Source: Podospora pseudoanserina
Lineage: Eukaryota; Ascomycota; Sordariomycetes; Sordariales; Podosporaceae
Direction: 5' to 3'
Assembly: GCF_035222485.1 (NCBI RefSeq)
Contig: NC_085924.1
Coordinates: 558,001 to 622,000 of the forward strand
Length of the DNA: 64,000 nucleotides
Shown here: piece after piece, positions 22,083 through 33,469 of the stretch
Position numbering within the stretch: position 1 is the first letter of the stretch
How the letters are laid out: every line of letters starts with the position of its first letter
Translations under genes and position numbers: made by a program
The notes under the pieces: generated by a model
Databases searched by the model: none
What the model was told of the DNA's origin: nothing
Seen by the model: the letters and a program-made list of their open reading frames with translations, nothing else

Positions 22083-24181
22083 GATAAACGACGAGATAAC
22101 TGCGTGCAGCAGGTTCTCTCAGAGAGGGGATGTGATGGGAAAGAATGTGCCTTGCACCATCCAGGGTTGGATGACGATGCAAGACAGAATGACCTCGGGA
22201 GTAAGAGGTGAGTAAACAAAGAATGAGATACCAAATAGACAACAGACAGACTAGCTTGTAGATCATGGGTGAAGCAATATAAAAGGGAAAAGGAGCATGA
22301 TCTTTTTCAGCCTTGAGGGTACGTACCCAACTGAAAGCTGGCCACCGTCAGTTTACACTAGCACAGGCGATATAGACACCCCGGAATTTGTGTTCTTGAA
22401 CATGATTGGTATATCGCAGCAACGGTTCCTAGTTAGACATGTACCTGTGTATCCATATGCGAGAATTTGAACGAGGAATTGGCCTCCGCACAAACATACC
22501 TTAGCTGGAATACTACAGTTCTTTTGCGCACATTTCCACCTTGCTCGTCGCATGATCAAAATGCAAGGGGTGACCCTGAGTGCCGTTGTGAAAAACCATC
22601 ATCATGGTTGATCTATCGACATGAGCTAAGTAGGCACGCTAGTGTCAAAGTGTGGTTAGGTAGGCTGCAAGGTACCAGACAAGGTGATAGAATGCAACCG
22701 GTACATCGCGCCCTCAAATTTACAGTTGGCTCTTCAAGTTGGGGATTTGTTAAGTAGCTAGGCTGTGACTGTTGGATGTTAGTGGTGGCATAATGCAACG
22801 TCGGACGGGCTAGAAACACAAAGCTGGGGATAATGCCTTACCTAGCGTGGGTTTCTCAGGTACTAAAGGGAACCGAAAGAGCACAAGTCCATGAGGTGGA
22901 TCTAAGTTGAAATCCATATTTTATCGGATGGTAGGTATGCCAATCTCTTTGAGTGGCTTTCTCTGTAACCCCATCGGCGTGGAGCTCGGTCCACACCACA
23001 TGAAGGTGTCGCATCCGCGGCAGATGCACCTTCGTTCACGGGTTTGGGTCGTTTGGATCAAGTGCAGCTCAAATCTTTGAAAATCAACTGTCAAGTCCCA
23101 GGTCTGGTGGCAGTCTGGATCTTGATCCATTGGCGACGCAAACGTTGCGGATGGTGGACTAGTAACACACATCTAATCGGATTAGATGATCAACAAGAAA
23201 AAGTCATGAAGGACTTGCATATAGTCTGGACCCTGCATATTCACATCTGATGTCTTGATTCTGAAGACACCATCCTGATTGGTCTCTAGGTGGAGTGGAC
23301 GAGGCTCAGTTTTCAACTATCACTTTTTCTTCATCTTGTTGGTCGAAGCCTGCTGCTGTGCCCCTGCCAAGCCATCCCATTCAATATTTCCATACGACTT
23401 ACGGATAGACAAGGTATATGGTAAACGAGAAGATATGCGCTGCGCCACCTCAACACGTCGGTTTGTCGGCAGACTCGGTAGCCGTGCCGAAACAACCCAA
23501 TTCTTTTTTGGCCTACACTACGACGCTAGCCTCGTCAGGCGTTGTGTCAGCATGCCACTGGGAATTTTACCACATAATGAAAATATCTTCTTAGCTGGCA
23601 GCATTTTCCCGGCGATCACACTGTTGACGGGAAGCTGAGGAAGTTCAGTACCCACAGTGTCCTCGTCCCGTCCACTGGGCATTGTCAACAGGGATCTAAT
23701 CCGCCTTGAGACCAACCAACCGGGAAGGAAACGGTTCACAGAACAGTAGATAGGTCTGTCAAAGATTTCGTTCGGATCCGGCCGCTATGGTCGCATTGTC
23801 TCAAGTGATACACTGTTCTGTGCCTAATGTAACTTCAATCCCATGTCGCGGCTATACAGTTACTATGTTGGTTCGTTATGTATGGCTATGCATGGCTCTT
23901 GTTCCAATCGTCCTATTAAGATTGGGTATGGAGTCATGTATATCCACTTGTAGCTGCATTGAGGGCCTAGCCTCGGCGGACTATGAATGGCTTCAAGGCT
24001 CAGTCCTTGGAACAATGAGACTCTGCGTTGACATCCGGCCAGAAGAGAGCTTGTCCAGTCCTGCTGGTTTATATAATGAGCTGAAATCCTTCGGTATCTC
24101 GGACCTGAAGACTTGTCCACCAGGCTCTCTCTTCAATCCGAGTCCACCAGCCAACCGGGTCATCATCTCTACTCAGTCACC
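22083..24181. promoter_or_regulatory. Divergent promoter region between chitinase-protease and LysM protein
   Basis: About 2.1 kb between two head-to-head start codons, with no credible gene inside; the frames present are short and carry no known motif. It is likely to hold the promoters of both secreted proteins, which could be co-regulated. No named regulator site is claimed. Confidence 0.5.
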
Positions 24182-25569
24182 ATGCTGTCTTCTGCATACG
24201 CTCTGGTTCTGGCCGCCGGCCTTGTCACGGCTGGGACTACTGGCAGACATGCACCTTTGTTGGAAGCACGCGATGGCCCATTGCCATCGCTGCCCTACGA
24301 CCCCAAGACGTCGAGTTACTGCACCTGGTGGGCTGATGTCAGGTCGGCTACCACCTGCGACGCTATTGTCAGCGAGAACTTTATTTCCCTGGCTCAGTTT
24401 AAACAATGGGTAAGTCTTCTGAAGCAGCACTTTGGGCTGAGTTAGTCCCTTACTTGTTCGGAGACCTTTGCTGACTTGTTTGCTAGAATCCTTCCCTCTC
24501 TGCTACTTGCTCGGTAGAGGTCGGGAAGTCGTACTGTGTTGAGGCTTACGGCGAACCTGCGCCGGGTATCACTTCGACCAAAGCGGCAACCACCACCACT
24601 CCGTCCTTATCTACCGTTGTTCCTCCAGTGACCACTACGACACCCGGAAACGGCATCACCACACCCACTCCCACCCAGGCCAGCATCGTCAACAACTGTG
24701 ACGCCTTCCACTTTGTCACGGCCGGTCAAACATGCGAGACGATTGCCTCTCTATACCGTATCTCCCAGGATCAGTTCAAGGCATGGAATCCCAATGTTGG
24801 CGCGTCATGCACCGGACTCTGGGCCAATGCCTATGCTTGCGTGTCTATCATCGGCCATGAACCGTCGCCCACCACACCCGGGAATGGCATCGCCACCCCC
24901 ACGCCTACTCAAGCCTCCATCGTGAACAACTGTGACGAGTTCTACTTCGTCGCAGTTGGTGACACCTGTGAGATTATTGCGGCAAAACATGGTATCACCC
25001 AGGCTCAGTTCCTCAGCTGGAATCCGAGCGTGGGCTCAACCTGCACTGGACTCTGGGCCAATGCCTACGCCTGCGTCTCCATCATCGGCCACACCCCGAC
25101 TAAGCCGAGCACCACCACCAGCGTCGGCAACGGTATTGCCACCCCGACGCCTATTCAGCCGAATATGGTGAACAACTGTGACTCGTTCTACAAGGTCAAG
25201 TCTGGAGACACGTGCGCCACCATCGCCGCCTCCAAAGGCGTCACCGTGGCGCAACTGACCACTTGGAACCCCTACGTCAAGTCCGACTGCAGTCTCCTGT
25301 GGCTCGACTACTACGTTTGCATTTCCATTGTCGGACACACGCCCACGCCCGTCAACCCAGGCAATGGCATCCAGACACCCACCCCTTACCAGAGCGGTAT
25401 GACCACCTCGTGCAAGACTTTCCACTTCGTCCAGTCTGGTCAGACCTGCCAGACCATCACTCAACGCTACGGCATTACCCAGGCCAACTTTGTCAAATGG
25501 AACCCGGCAGTCAAAAACGACTGCACTGGCATGTGGGCAAATGCCTATGTTTGCGTTGCTGTCCTCTGA
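24182..25569 (+). CDS. Secreted five-LysM protein (LysM effector type)
   Basis: Exon 1 is 24182-24409 and exon 2 is 24487-25569; the intron is 77 nt (GTAAGT...GCTAG). The product is about 436 residues. The start at 24182 is chosen because it gives the signal peptide MLSSAYALVLAAGLVTAG. A first, diverged LysM (about residues 45-95, STATC-like cysteines) is followed by a Thr/Pro linker and four close LysM copies starting near residues 145, 225, 307 and 384. Each runs C..F..V..G.TC..I....I....F..WNP.V...C..LW...Y.C. The linkers repeat GNGI.TPTP.Q...VNNC. There is no enzyme domain. LysM proteins bind chitin oligomers and can mask fungal walls or block chitinases. A place beside a LysM chitinase is a known arrangement for such genes, and supports a joint role in handling chitin. 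Confidence 0.9.
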
Positions 25570-26146
25570 ATAAGGGGCGCAGTCAATAAATGTTAGGATT
25601 GTAGCTATGTATATCCACTGTTAAGAAAGCATCAGTGGCATGTAGATGATCGGATGGATGAACAGAACCTTGATCCCATATGATGCTGTGCTTTGGTTGC
25701 GCGTGATTCTGTGTTTCGCATGTACCGTGAATAGATCTCTTATGGAATGCCCTGTGAACCTGAAAATGAACATGTTCAAGTGATGTCAAGTTTGAAGTGG
25801 CACTTACAGCCGTGGTTCGCTCTCAAAAAGGGAGCGATGTCACGGCGGACGGCGACGCTTGATTAACCTGCCTAACTGAAGGTGGCTTGGCGGCGCAGAC
25901 GCTTGGGCCACCGCGTCGTTTTACTGGCAAGGCATATCCGTATATAGTGGGTGGACGGCTTGCCCTTTCTCCAACACTGTTAGCACGAACTCCACCACCA
26001 ACCAACCATCCCTGGAACCACAATCCCAGATACCACGCTCTCGATTTGTGGTAGGACTCTACAGTCCACAGTTTACCTTTTTTCAACGGACTCTCCAAAA
26101 TAAAGGGAGCCCTTTCTGTATCCACAAGCAACGCTCACAACCTACC
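25570..26146. other. Intergenic
   Basis: 3' flank of the LysM gene and promoter of the next gene. Nothing else was recognised. Confidence 0.5.
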
Positions 26147-27406
26147 ATGTCCGAAATGGCCAGCCCAGTGTCGTTAACCACCCTCTCAACCGAACTCCGC
26201 CACAAAGTCCTAGCCTCTGTGATTTGGACATCAACAGCAACGCTCTATAATCACCTCGACCTATTCTTCCAAGATCCTCGGGTCCGGCTCCGCGATGACT
26301 GGGACATATGGGTACCAACCACACCACCTCAACCACCCGCTCTGTCACTCCTCTTGACATGCCGGACCCTGCGCTATGACGTCCAGTATCTATTGAATTC
26401 ATCCACTGCCCAATCCCACCCCTATGAGATTGACGTCGTCTTCATTGCCAAATGCGGACTTTTCCCAACCTGGGTGTGTTGTCCACTCCCTAGCCAGATC
26501 AACCTCGATACTCTCCAGGCGTCATTCCGCATAATGGACGTGGAGGATATCGACGACGAGGTACCAGCAGGAAGGCAGGGGGAGTTCTTAAGCCGTTACC
26601 GCGGTGTATCGTCTGACTTCGATGCAGACAACTACCCAAATCCTCCTCCCGGCTCATGGAACTTCTATCGCCTGTTAGCGTCCTTCCTGGCCTTGGGGCC
26701 TCGGGGCCTGACCTCTCCTGCTTATCAAAGAGAAAATCGCGGCTGTCTTTCAAGAAGCAGATACTCACTCCAACATCTCATCATTAGCGTAACATCTAAG
26801 GAGGAAACTGAAATGGATGACGAAAGACGGGAGCGAGCAAGTGGACCAAGGCGGTTCTTACTTGACCACAATTCCGACCTGCCTTACGGAGGCTCGAGAG
26901 AAGATGAAGTTTTTCCAGGGCCGCCTGACAATTCTCCATACACATGGACAGGCCCCACCGAGTTGGAGACCGTTAGAGGGATGTATGGCCACGCGGGCCG
27001 TCTCACCCTCGGACACGCCGACCGCTATGGCTTGTACCTTGCCAACACCCTCTGGGCCCTGCTTGACTTCAAGTGGCTCTCACGAGGCTTCGGTCTTATG
27101 GTGTACGAAAGCATCCTTGACGACATTACCTTTTACGTCGACGGGAAGCCAAGACCTCACTTTGGCATGGACGACTTGCTTTCCCTGGAACCCCTAAAGC
27201 ACCACAGCTTGACACCGGAGGCCGCAGCCGCCCTTCAAGTCTGGAAGGAGTGGGTAATGAAGTGGAGGAGTAAGCTACGGGAGCGTAGTATGTTGGATGA
27301 ACCACGCCCGAGTTTTGCTTTTGTGAGATACTTGCCGGCATCGATGGCAGATCCTAATGAGTGCCCAGATTCAGACTCGGATTCTATGTCCGGCTCAGAC
27401 GTATAG
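26147..27406 (+). CDS. Hypothetical protein, F-box-like N-terminus
   Basis: One intronless frame. The ATG at 26147 (MSEMASPVSLTTLSTELRHK) is preferred to the upstream in-frame ATG at 26048, because the extra 33 residues look like 5' leader. The product is 419 residues. The opening, SLTTLSTELRHKVLASVIW, resembles the start of the F-box-like or 2EXR-like domains common in fungal paralogues, and a TCRTLRYDVQYLL segment follows. The centre is rich in charged residues, and the C-terminus is acidic (ECPDSDSDSDSM-like). There is no signal peptide or membrane segment. If the F-box reading is right it would recruit a target to an SCF ubiquitin ligase, but that is weakly supported. Confidence 0.6.
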   Translation: MSEMASPVSLTTLSTELRHKVLASVIWTSTATLYNHLDLFFQDPRVRLRDDWDIWVPTTPPQPPALSLLLTCRTLRYDVQYLLNSSTAQSHPYEIDVVFIAKCGLFPTWVCCPLPSQINLDTLQASFRIMDVEDIDDEVPAGRQGEFLSRYRGVSSDFDADNYPNPPPGSWNFYRLLASFLALGPRGLTSPAYQRENRGCLSRSRYSLQHLIISVTSKEETEMDDERRERASGPRRFLLDHNSDLPYGGSREDEVFPGPPDNSPYTWTGPTELETVRGMYGHAGRLTLGHADRYGLYLANTLWALLDFKWLSRGFGLMVYESILDDITFYVDGKPRPHFGMDDLLSLEPLKHHSLTPEAAAALQVWKEWVMKWRSKLRERSMLDEPRPSFAFVRYLPASMADPNECPDSDSDSMSGSDV

Positions 27407-28799
27407 TTTACATCTCTCGTAGTAATGAAATGAACGGCCAAAAGGGCTGGTATTTAATTGTTTAAAGCCTATCACGATGTTTAAATACCTTCTACTATAT
27501 TTCCGCTCGCTTTTCAGATGTCCTAAGGCCTATCCACTATCTTCAAGTCGTATTAACTATCTTTGATGCTTGTTGACTATCTTTAAAGGCCTACTGAGTA
27601 TGTTTTAGGGCCCTTGCTTCGCTTGTTGTCACACGTCAACCACTCGCAGCCTGGAGCACAGCCAACAACACAGTTAACTGAAACCTCTGAGCCAGTCGTT
27701 GGGAAGTGAAATAAGCAACAGGCTACAGGCGGCAGCAGCAGAGGGATGTGCTGGATTTGGCAGATACTTAAGGTCATCACAAGCACGGACCACAGTGAGA
27801 GAGATAAATACATGAGCAGAAGAGCAGAGCAGTGGGATGAAAAGATCCCTCATGAAGGATCTTGAGGCCACTGTAGATTATTAAAATGAATTGAAACTAT
27901 GTTGTTTCAAGCCCTGAACACCAGCCCTTGTCACACCGGTATCCTGCCGTACGCTCGTGTGCGCGGGGTCGCCATGTCGTCAGTATGATGAATGTGCCGG
28001 GCACCTGAACCTGTCTGCATCTTACTGTTGGCTTCCAAATGCCAAGTCGCCCGAGGCCAAGGTGGACAACGAGGGTAGCGAGCGTGACGACGCGGAGCCG
28101 GCCGATGCTGGCTGCCCCTGCAGACGCCCTACAGCCAAGACCGGATCGACTTCCAGCGCGTTGTTGGTGGACATTGCTATACCAATCTCAAAGCGGACCA
28201 CCGCCCTACCTCTCCTCAGATTTTAGATGACAAGAGGAGAGCAGAATGGGATGTGTCCTGCCGTACCACCGCAAGGGGTGGAGGGCCGGGCACGCACACC
28301 CACACTGCCAGACGAGAGCACTGGCGAGCTCGAGCCGGGCGGATGCCGAGCCACGCCTTCAACCCCAAAGTCCATGCGGCGCCGCCTCTGGTCGTGGGGT
28401 TAGTCCGCAATCTGGCAGCTGCCGCCTCTCTCAGCATCGTGATCACCATGACGATAGCGATCAGGCGAGTGACCCAGTGCAACGTTATCCTCTCGTTCCG
28501 GACGACAAAGGAGAGCAGGATGAGGATGGTTCTGTTATGCAGTTACAAACACAGGAGGATCGGGCAAATATACTGAGGTTGTCAGAGGATGAGAGCAACA
28601 ACGACCGTGAGATGGCTCATACCGAGCTGGCTATGCAGCCGTCCGCCAGTAAGGAGCGGGTCAACCTTTAGCAAAACATCGGTCATCGTCGACGTCGACG
28701 ACGTTGCGATACCGACGGCGAGGAGGACTGCTACCCTATTGTGGGGAGTGACGCCAAGCAGGGCAATGATGAGGATATCATCCGGCCGCCATGAGGGAA
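27407..28799. other. Region without a clear gene; acidic repeat-like frames
   Basis: From about 28246 one plus-strand frame stays largely open, with stops at 28669 and 28792, and carries acidic runs (HHDDSDQ, DDKGEQDEDG). It may be the decayed N-terminal half of the chromodomain pseudogene that follows. From 27407 to 28245 nothing is recognised. Confidence 0.4.
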
Positions 28800-29431
28800 A
28801 CGCCGCAAGGTAAACACTTTAGCCCCTATAACCCGCAGAAAAGCGCCCAAGCGGCAGATATGTCTGCGTCGCACCGACTTCCCATCGCTACAGGCTCAAA
28901 CACCACCAACCCAAGGCTTAATGCGCCGCCAAAGTCAGCGCAGCATTTCTAAGCCGCGATCTTCAGGGGGTCCGCTTCGGAAGAGAAGACAGTCGATGCC
29001 GCTTTCGCAAGCTTTGAGAAATGGCCACTGGAAGCGGTTCTCAAGCGGTCCTCAAGCACGTTTGGGTGGACGGGGTAGCGACTTTTCAGGTGGAGTTCTC
29101 GTGCAATCCTTGTACGAATCACGGACGAAATGACCGCGTACCAGAAGGCCCGCGGCGCAAGTCACTAGCAGAGAGGACTTCCTCGATAGGGCGCGCTCTG
29201 CCTTCAGGAGTTGTCTCCATAGCCGAAGAGATTCGAGGAGACGAGTATTTTCAGGTCGAGGCGATTCTGGACTCACGACGAAGAGGAAGGCGGATGGAGT
29301 ACCTGGTCAAGTGGGAAGGGTATAGGCACGAGCATGATAGTTGGGAACCTGCTGCGCATTCCGAGAAATGTCCCGAGATGCTGCAGCAGTTCCGCCAGAG
29401 GGCGGGATTGTCCATGGCCCCTTCCATGTAA
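28800..29431 (+). pseudogene. Chromodomain protein with an 11-bp frame-breaking duplication
   Basis: The C-terminal part is a clear chromodomain: EYFQVEAILDSRRRGRRMEY, then LVKWEGYRHEHDSWEPAAH (about 29239-29355). It is preceded by VLKHVWVDGVATFQVEFS. Just upstream a different frame reads EEKTVDAAFASFEKWPLEAV. The two frames meet at two adjacent 11-bp copies, gcggttctcaa (29034-29044) and gcggtcctcaa (29045-29055). Removing one copy would bring them into register. Such proteins either read histone methylation or derive from chromodomain retrotransposons. No integrase is seen here, so the origin is open. As it stands the gene is broken, unless this is a sequencing error. Confidence 0.6.
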
Positions 29432-29766
29432 ACTTCGGGTGGAATTTGAGTATCTCATACCTCAATTTGTTAGAATAGGGTAGATATTCATCTATCTGTA
29501 CCTCATACCACATCTGAACTTGTTTCTCCCAGCTGGGTATAACTATCTTGCATTGCTGCAACTGCGTCATACCTGGAAGATGGATATTCCGTTGTTTGTC
29601 GTGGCCGATGACCGACGACGGCCAATTTTAGAGAAGTGGCAAGTGGTATCGATCAGAACCACGTTGGTGGCGTAAAGTAAATGGTATAAAGCAGATATGG
29701 CTCCCAGGCCCTCCACTTAAGCTGAGATGTTAAAATATATAACATTCTAACGATTACAGAAATCCA

Positions 29767-30425
29767 TCACCCCGTAAAATCAAACCGAAAGAACGCCATT
29801 TGGCCAGAGGCATGTCCTAAGATAAGTGTTTGACCATGAACCGCCACACATGTTGCCCGATAGTCGGCGGGAAGCCAAAGAACGCTCTTCCCATTTTTTG
29901 TGACCCAATCGTCGCCGACGAAGAGAAAACTGCTGGCGAGTTTTTGGTCTCCAGAGCTGCTTGAAGCGTCGTAGTTTACGGTTATGCTTAGCAGCCCTCG
30001 GTCTGTCTCGAGACATTGACCATTCCTGGAGAACGCCACTACCGAGACCGAGTGGCTATGCCCCTCGAGCGTCTGCTGGTGCGCACCCCAGCGGTCTCTA
30101 ATGCCAATGATCATTTCGATAAAGGACAGCCATTCCTTCCAATACCGATTTCTGATATCGTTTAAAGTCGGACTTGAACACGAGCGCGGAGCCATATATC
30201 TGTAACGGGGACCGCTCTATGATCGATCTGTGACTGAATACAAACTTCTCTGCGTCTTTCAACAGCTCAATCAGGCGAGGGTTAATGCCCGGTTGCGACT
30301 GATAGGATTTAGTAACCTGACAATAATACGGCACTATCAACATACTTGAGCGGCATGCAGAATCTTTCTTATCGAGAGCAGTCCACTAGAAAGTTGTCCT
30401 ATGAGAGCCAAGCTCTCAAGCCAGC
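29767..30425 (-). pseudogene. NACHT-WD40 (HET-E/NWD-type) NLR relic
   Basis: On the minus strand the pieces read WLESLALIGQLSSGLLSIRK, then LLKDAEKFVFSHRSIIERSP, LQIYGSALVF and, in the next frame, SPTLNDIRNRYWKEW, then HQQTLEGHSHSVSVVAFS. This is the usual link between the NACHT domain and the first WD40 repeats of fungal NLR proteins (incompatibility or immune-type receptors). One extra A near 30170-30175 breaks the frame. After a single partial WD40 the gene ends at 29767 with one beta-strand-like repeat (ATCVAVHGQTLILGHASG). The nucleotide-binding domain is absent. Inactive relic. Confidence 0.6.
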
Positions 30426-30842
30426 GGATCTGGATCAGGAGGCGTCATATTCTCCGGTTTGAAGCCGAGGTCGAGGTCGTACATGTTGCGTCTTAGCATT
30501 GAGGACATCGCATTAGTCGAGCGTCTGACAATCTCGTTCTGCCCTTGAGCGGGCCCAAGCCGACAAGGCTGCGGGAGCTGAATTGTGAGCGCCACAGCTG
30601 AGTTGGCAGCGGCTGAGACAAGCAGATGTAAACGAAAGCATAGAACTTTATTTATCTATCTATTTCTTTTCTCAACTTTTCTCGCTTTCACCACGGGCCT
30701 ATCTCACCTCTGCCGACTCGAATACTATGTTGCATCCACTGCATCTGCTCGGCAACCTGAGGCGCCATGGGAAGAAATCAAGTCCGCGGTACACTCCCAG
30801 ATATTTAGGATGGGTGGCCTTTATAATGTCAACCAAATGCGC
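30426..30842. other. No gene seen
   Basis: Upstream flank of the NLR relic. A short plus-strand frame (30585-30854) has a hydrophobic stretch but no family match. Confidence 0.45.
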
Positions 30843-31205
30843 TCAGGCCCGTAGTTTAACACCGTGGACCGTCTCTACATGGTTCTTGGAATGGTTCAAG
30901 TACTTGAACTCCAGTGCTTTCCCCCTCCACTGAGGGTAGTTGCACGACATCTGCTTCACGCCGCCTAGCTGTTGCCCGTGCTTCCTATCGAAATGGTCGT
31001 ACATCACCGCCGGTCGACTGTACTTGAACCTCATTTCCCCGTGAGACAAGGTTTCATCTCCGATGCAGCGTGGGCATTGCTTCCTGTCCAGGAGGAGCGG
31101 AAAGGGGTCCGGCCCGAGAGACTCTTCCACCGCAATATTCGCCTGCGCCCTCCGCCGGATACGACTCCGCTTTACGGTCTCCCGTTTGTCGCACAGGACG
31201 ACCAT
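30843..31205 (-). pseudogene. C-terminal fragment of a DUF3435 protein
   Basis: The frame contains GPDPFPLLLDRKQCPRCIGD, then RPAVMYDHFDRKH, and ends with NHSKNHVETVHGV, two C2H2-like fingers. That is the usual tail of fungal DUF3435 (FluG-like) proteins, a family that includes tyrosine recombinases of Starship elements. Only the last 120 residues remain and the recombinase core is absent. RIP-like AT-rich DNA begins immediately upstream of the fragment (from 31206), as expected for a truncated repeat copy. Confidence 0.55.
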
Positions 31206-31923
31206 TAGTTCGGCCGCCTAGATACGGAGCTTAAGCAGCTCTTTAGAGCTTAAGTTATTTAACTAAGTATAAAGAATTTAGGTAAACTAGGTACGCTCAA
31301 GTATATATAGGTCGATAGCCGGCTTAACGTTAATTTGTTTTTTACGTATCGGTATTAATATCCTAAGTCGGGCGGTTATAAAAATAGTTTTCCCGGTAAG
31401 CTTACTAAATAATTTTTTTCGTTATACCTCTTTAACCACGATTAATTTATTTAATTCTCGAGTCCGGTCCTTCTTTTTAGAATCTTCAGTCAGGTATTAA
31501 TCCCCCATAAACTTTACTTTTTCCGCTTTTGATATAATAACTTATGAATCGGATAGTATGAACTTTAAACCTAATTAAAGACTATATTTTTATTTACGTA
31601 GGAATTATATATAATATTTATATATAAAAATTTTTATAAGTAGTCTGTCTTCAGTTAATCTATTTAAAAATATGTTTTAAAGTAAAATTTAACTTTCTTA
31701 TTAATATATATACTCTTAAAAGTAATTTATTTTAAGTTGTAATATATTATTTAATAGCAGATACTATAAAAGGTACTATTTATATATTATTAAAATAAAA
31801 TCCGAATATTTTTCTCTTAGATGTCTTCCTGAATTTAATTGCTTGCTAGCTTTTATCTTGGATGCCGTAGCTCGTTCGCTCTTAGCTATAGCGATTGCTG
31901 CTAGAGTGGTTCTTACCGACAAC
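31206..31923. other. AT-rich RIP-like block
   Basis: Very AT-rich, no open frame of note, many TAA/TAG. Presumably an old repeat mutated beyond recognition. Confidence 0.55.
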
Positions 31924-32536
31924 TGTTAAAATACAGCTTTTGTTTGTGGATTTTACAGTGTATCTGAGCCCTGTATATTATAGGGCCTCAGAGGCAATAC
32001 GATGGCTTGAATCAGCAGTGTTTAGGGACTGCGGTTGCCGGAGCGGAGGCTCGGCCTCCGGAAGCAATCCGAGGTCCCGGAAGGCCGAGCGCTAAGGCCG
32101 GTGCCCTGCAGTGGTCAAACGGTAGCGGCAACGTGGCCTGTAACGTGGCCCCTAACTTTATATTTGGTTAGCGCATTTAGTGGGCGTTCGGGCCCGGGAA
32201 ACGCGCGTTCAGGCCCGGGAACGGAGCCACCCTCGGGAAGCAAGTAAGAGGCCGATGGCCTATAAGACCTCTGCCTCACACCCTATCCACTGTGGTATTT
32301 TTTAGTCTATAAGGTTCAATCAATATACTGGTTCACCACACTCATCAGTGCCTCACAAGCCTATATTACAGTGATTCTCTTCTATATATTACAGGGCGCC
32401 GCCCCTGTAATCCTCCTTCCTTCAGTGCCACGGCAACTGTCGAATGCTGCAGTCAAAGTCTTCTTCGCTCTCAGTGTACTGCGCCGATAGCTATTTGAGC
32501 CTATATTTACAGGCCTCAATAGCACCTACTTCAACA
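31924..32536 (-). mobile_element. Solo LTR, family B (copy 1), target duplication ACAAC
   Basis: Inverted relative to the copy at 33470. Its terminal TGTTAAAATACAGC... and ...TTCAACA are the TG..CA ends. It is flanked by a perfect 5-bp duplication ACAAC (31919-31923 and 32537-32541). It shares the long GC-rich stretch (GGCCGAGC..., CCCGGGAACG) and the ACCACAGTGGATAGGGTGTG region with the copies at 33470 and 47127. Orientation is arbitrary. Confidence 0.9.
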
Positions 32537-32784
32537 ACAACTATTATTTTAAAGGAGCGAAATCCCATAAAGGCTAATAGCTACGAAAACGAAATCGATA
32601 TATACCTATATTTTCGATCCCTCTAGGGCACCTATATCCCGCGTTTATTTAGTAAAGTAACCGTTAGTGACCTCTAGGCGTAGAGATATTAAATTAGTAA
32701 GCGACTTACTTTTACTATCCTCCTGGAAAACGTCGAAGGAGTATCGTTATATAATTTTTTAATTAAAGAGCTAGAGAATCCTTG

Positions 32785-33155
32785 TATTACAGACTAACTA
32801 TATAGTAAAGCAGCATGGAGACTGCAGCTGGTTATAGTAGCCAATTAGGTAGAATATAACGACGGCGCTGCAGGACAGTGGAGCGCTCACTTTTGGCAGA
32901 AGTAAGCAGGCTTACTTAGCTCACTGGTAAGCGTGGTGAGCTAGGTACGGAGGTACCTGGAAGATAGAGGTCTATATATACGGAGGAACTGGCTAGTGTA
33001 GATAGACAGTTCCGCAGTATGTAATGTAAGTTACAATTATTAGTGTTTAGACTATTGTGATTAAGACAAGCCATTGTTATATACTATTTAGCTATACCGA
33101 ACTAAGATTGTTTAGAAGTGCTTTTAACTAGTATCTCTTTCAGGGGTTCGTCACA
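32785..33155 (+). mobile_element. Solo LTR, family A (copy 4), inside the kinase-like pseudogene
   Basis: Has the TATATATACGGAGGAACTGG core and ends GTCACA. It begins TATTACAGACT where copy 5 has TGTCACAGACC, two differences that are both RIP-type transitions. Flanks are CCTTG (32780-32784) and CTTTG (33156-33160), a 5-bp duplication with one C-to-T change. Many further C-to-T and G-to-A differences from copy 5 show RIP after insertion. Confidence 0.85.
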
Positions 33156-33469
33156 CTTTGCCTTCTTAAGGAACTTCAGGATATATATAGCTTACTTACA
33201 GAAAAAAAAGTTATTTATAGAGATCCAAAACTTTATAACTTTTTATATATTAATAAGAAGATCGTTACTATCGACTTTAAATTATCTCACCCTCTTCCTA
33301 GTAATATAATAAATAAATATAAAGTGGAGGATTTAAAGAGCGAGATTAAGGAACGGGAAAAGCAGGTACAGGAAGTAAAATTGGAACGTCTCGTCTCGGG
33401 CCCTATTATTGTAAATAGTTTACGGGTACGAAAGAGAATGGATTTGCCGCCTTCGGGCACAATGACTCA

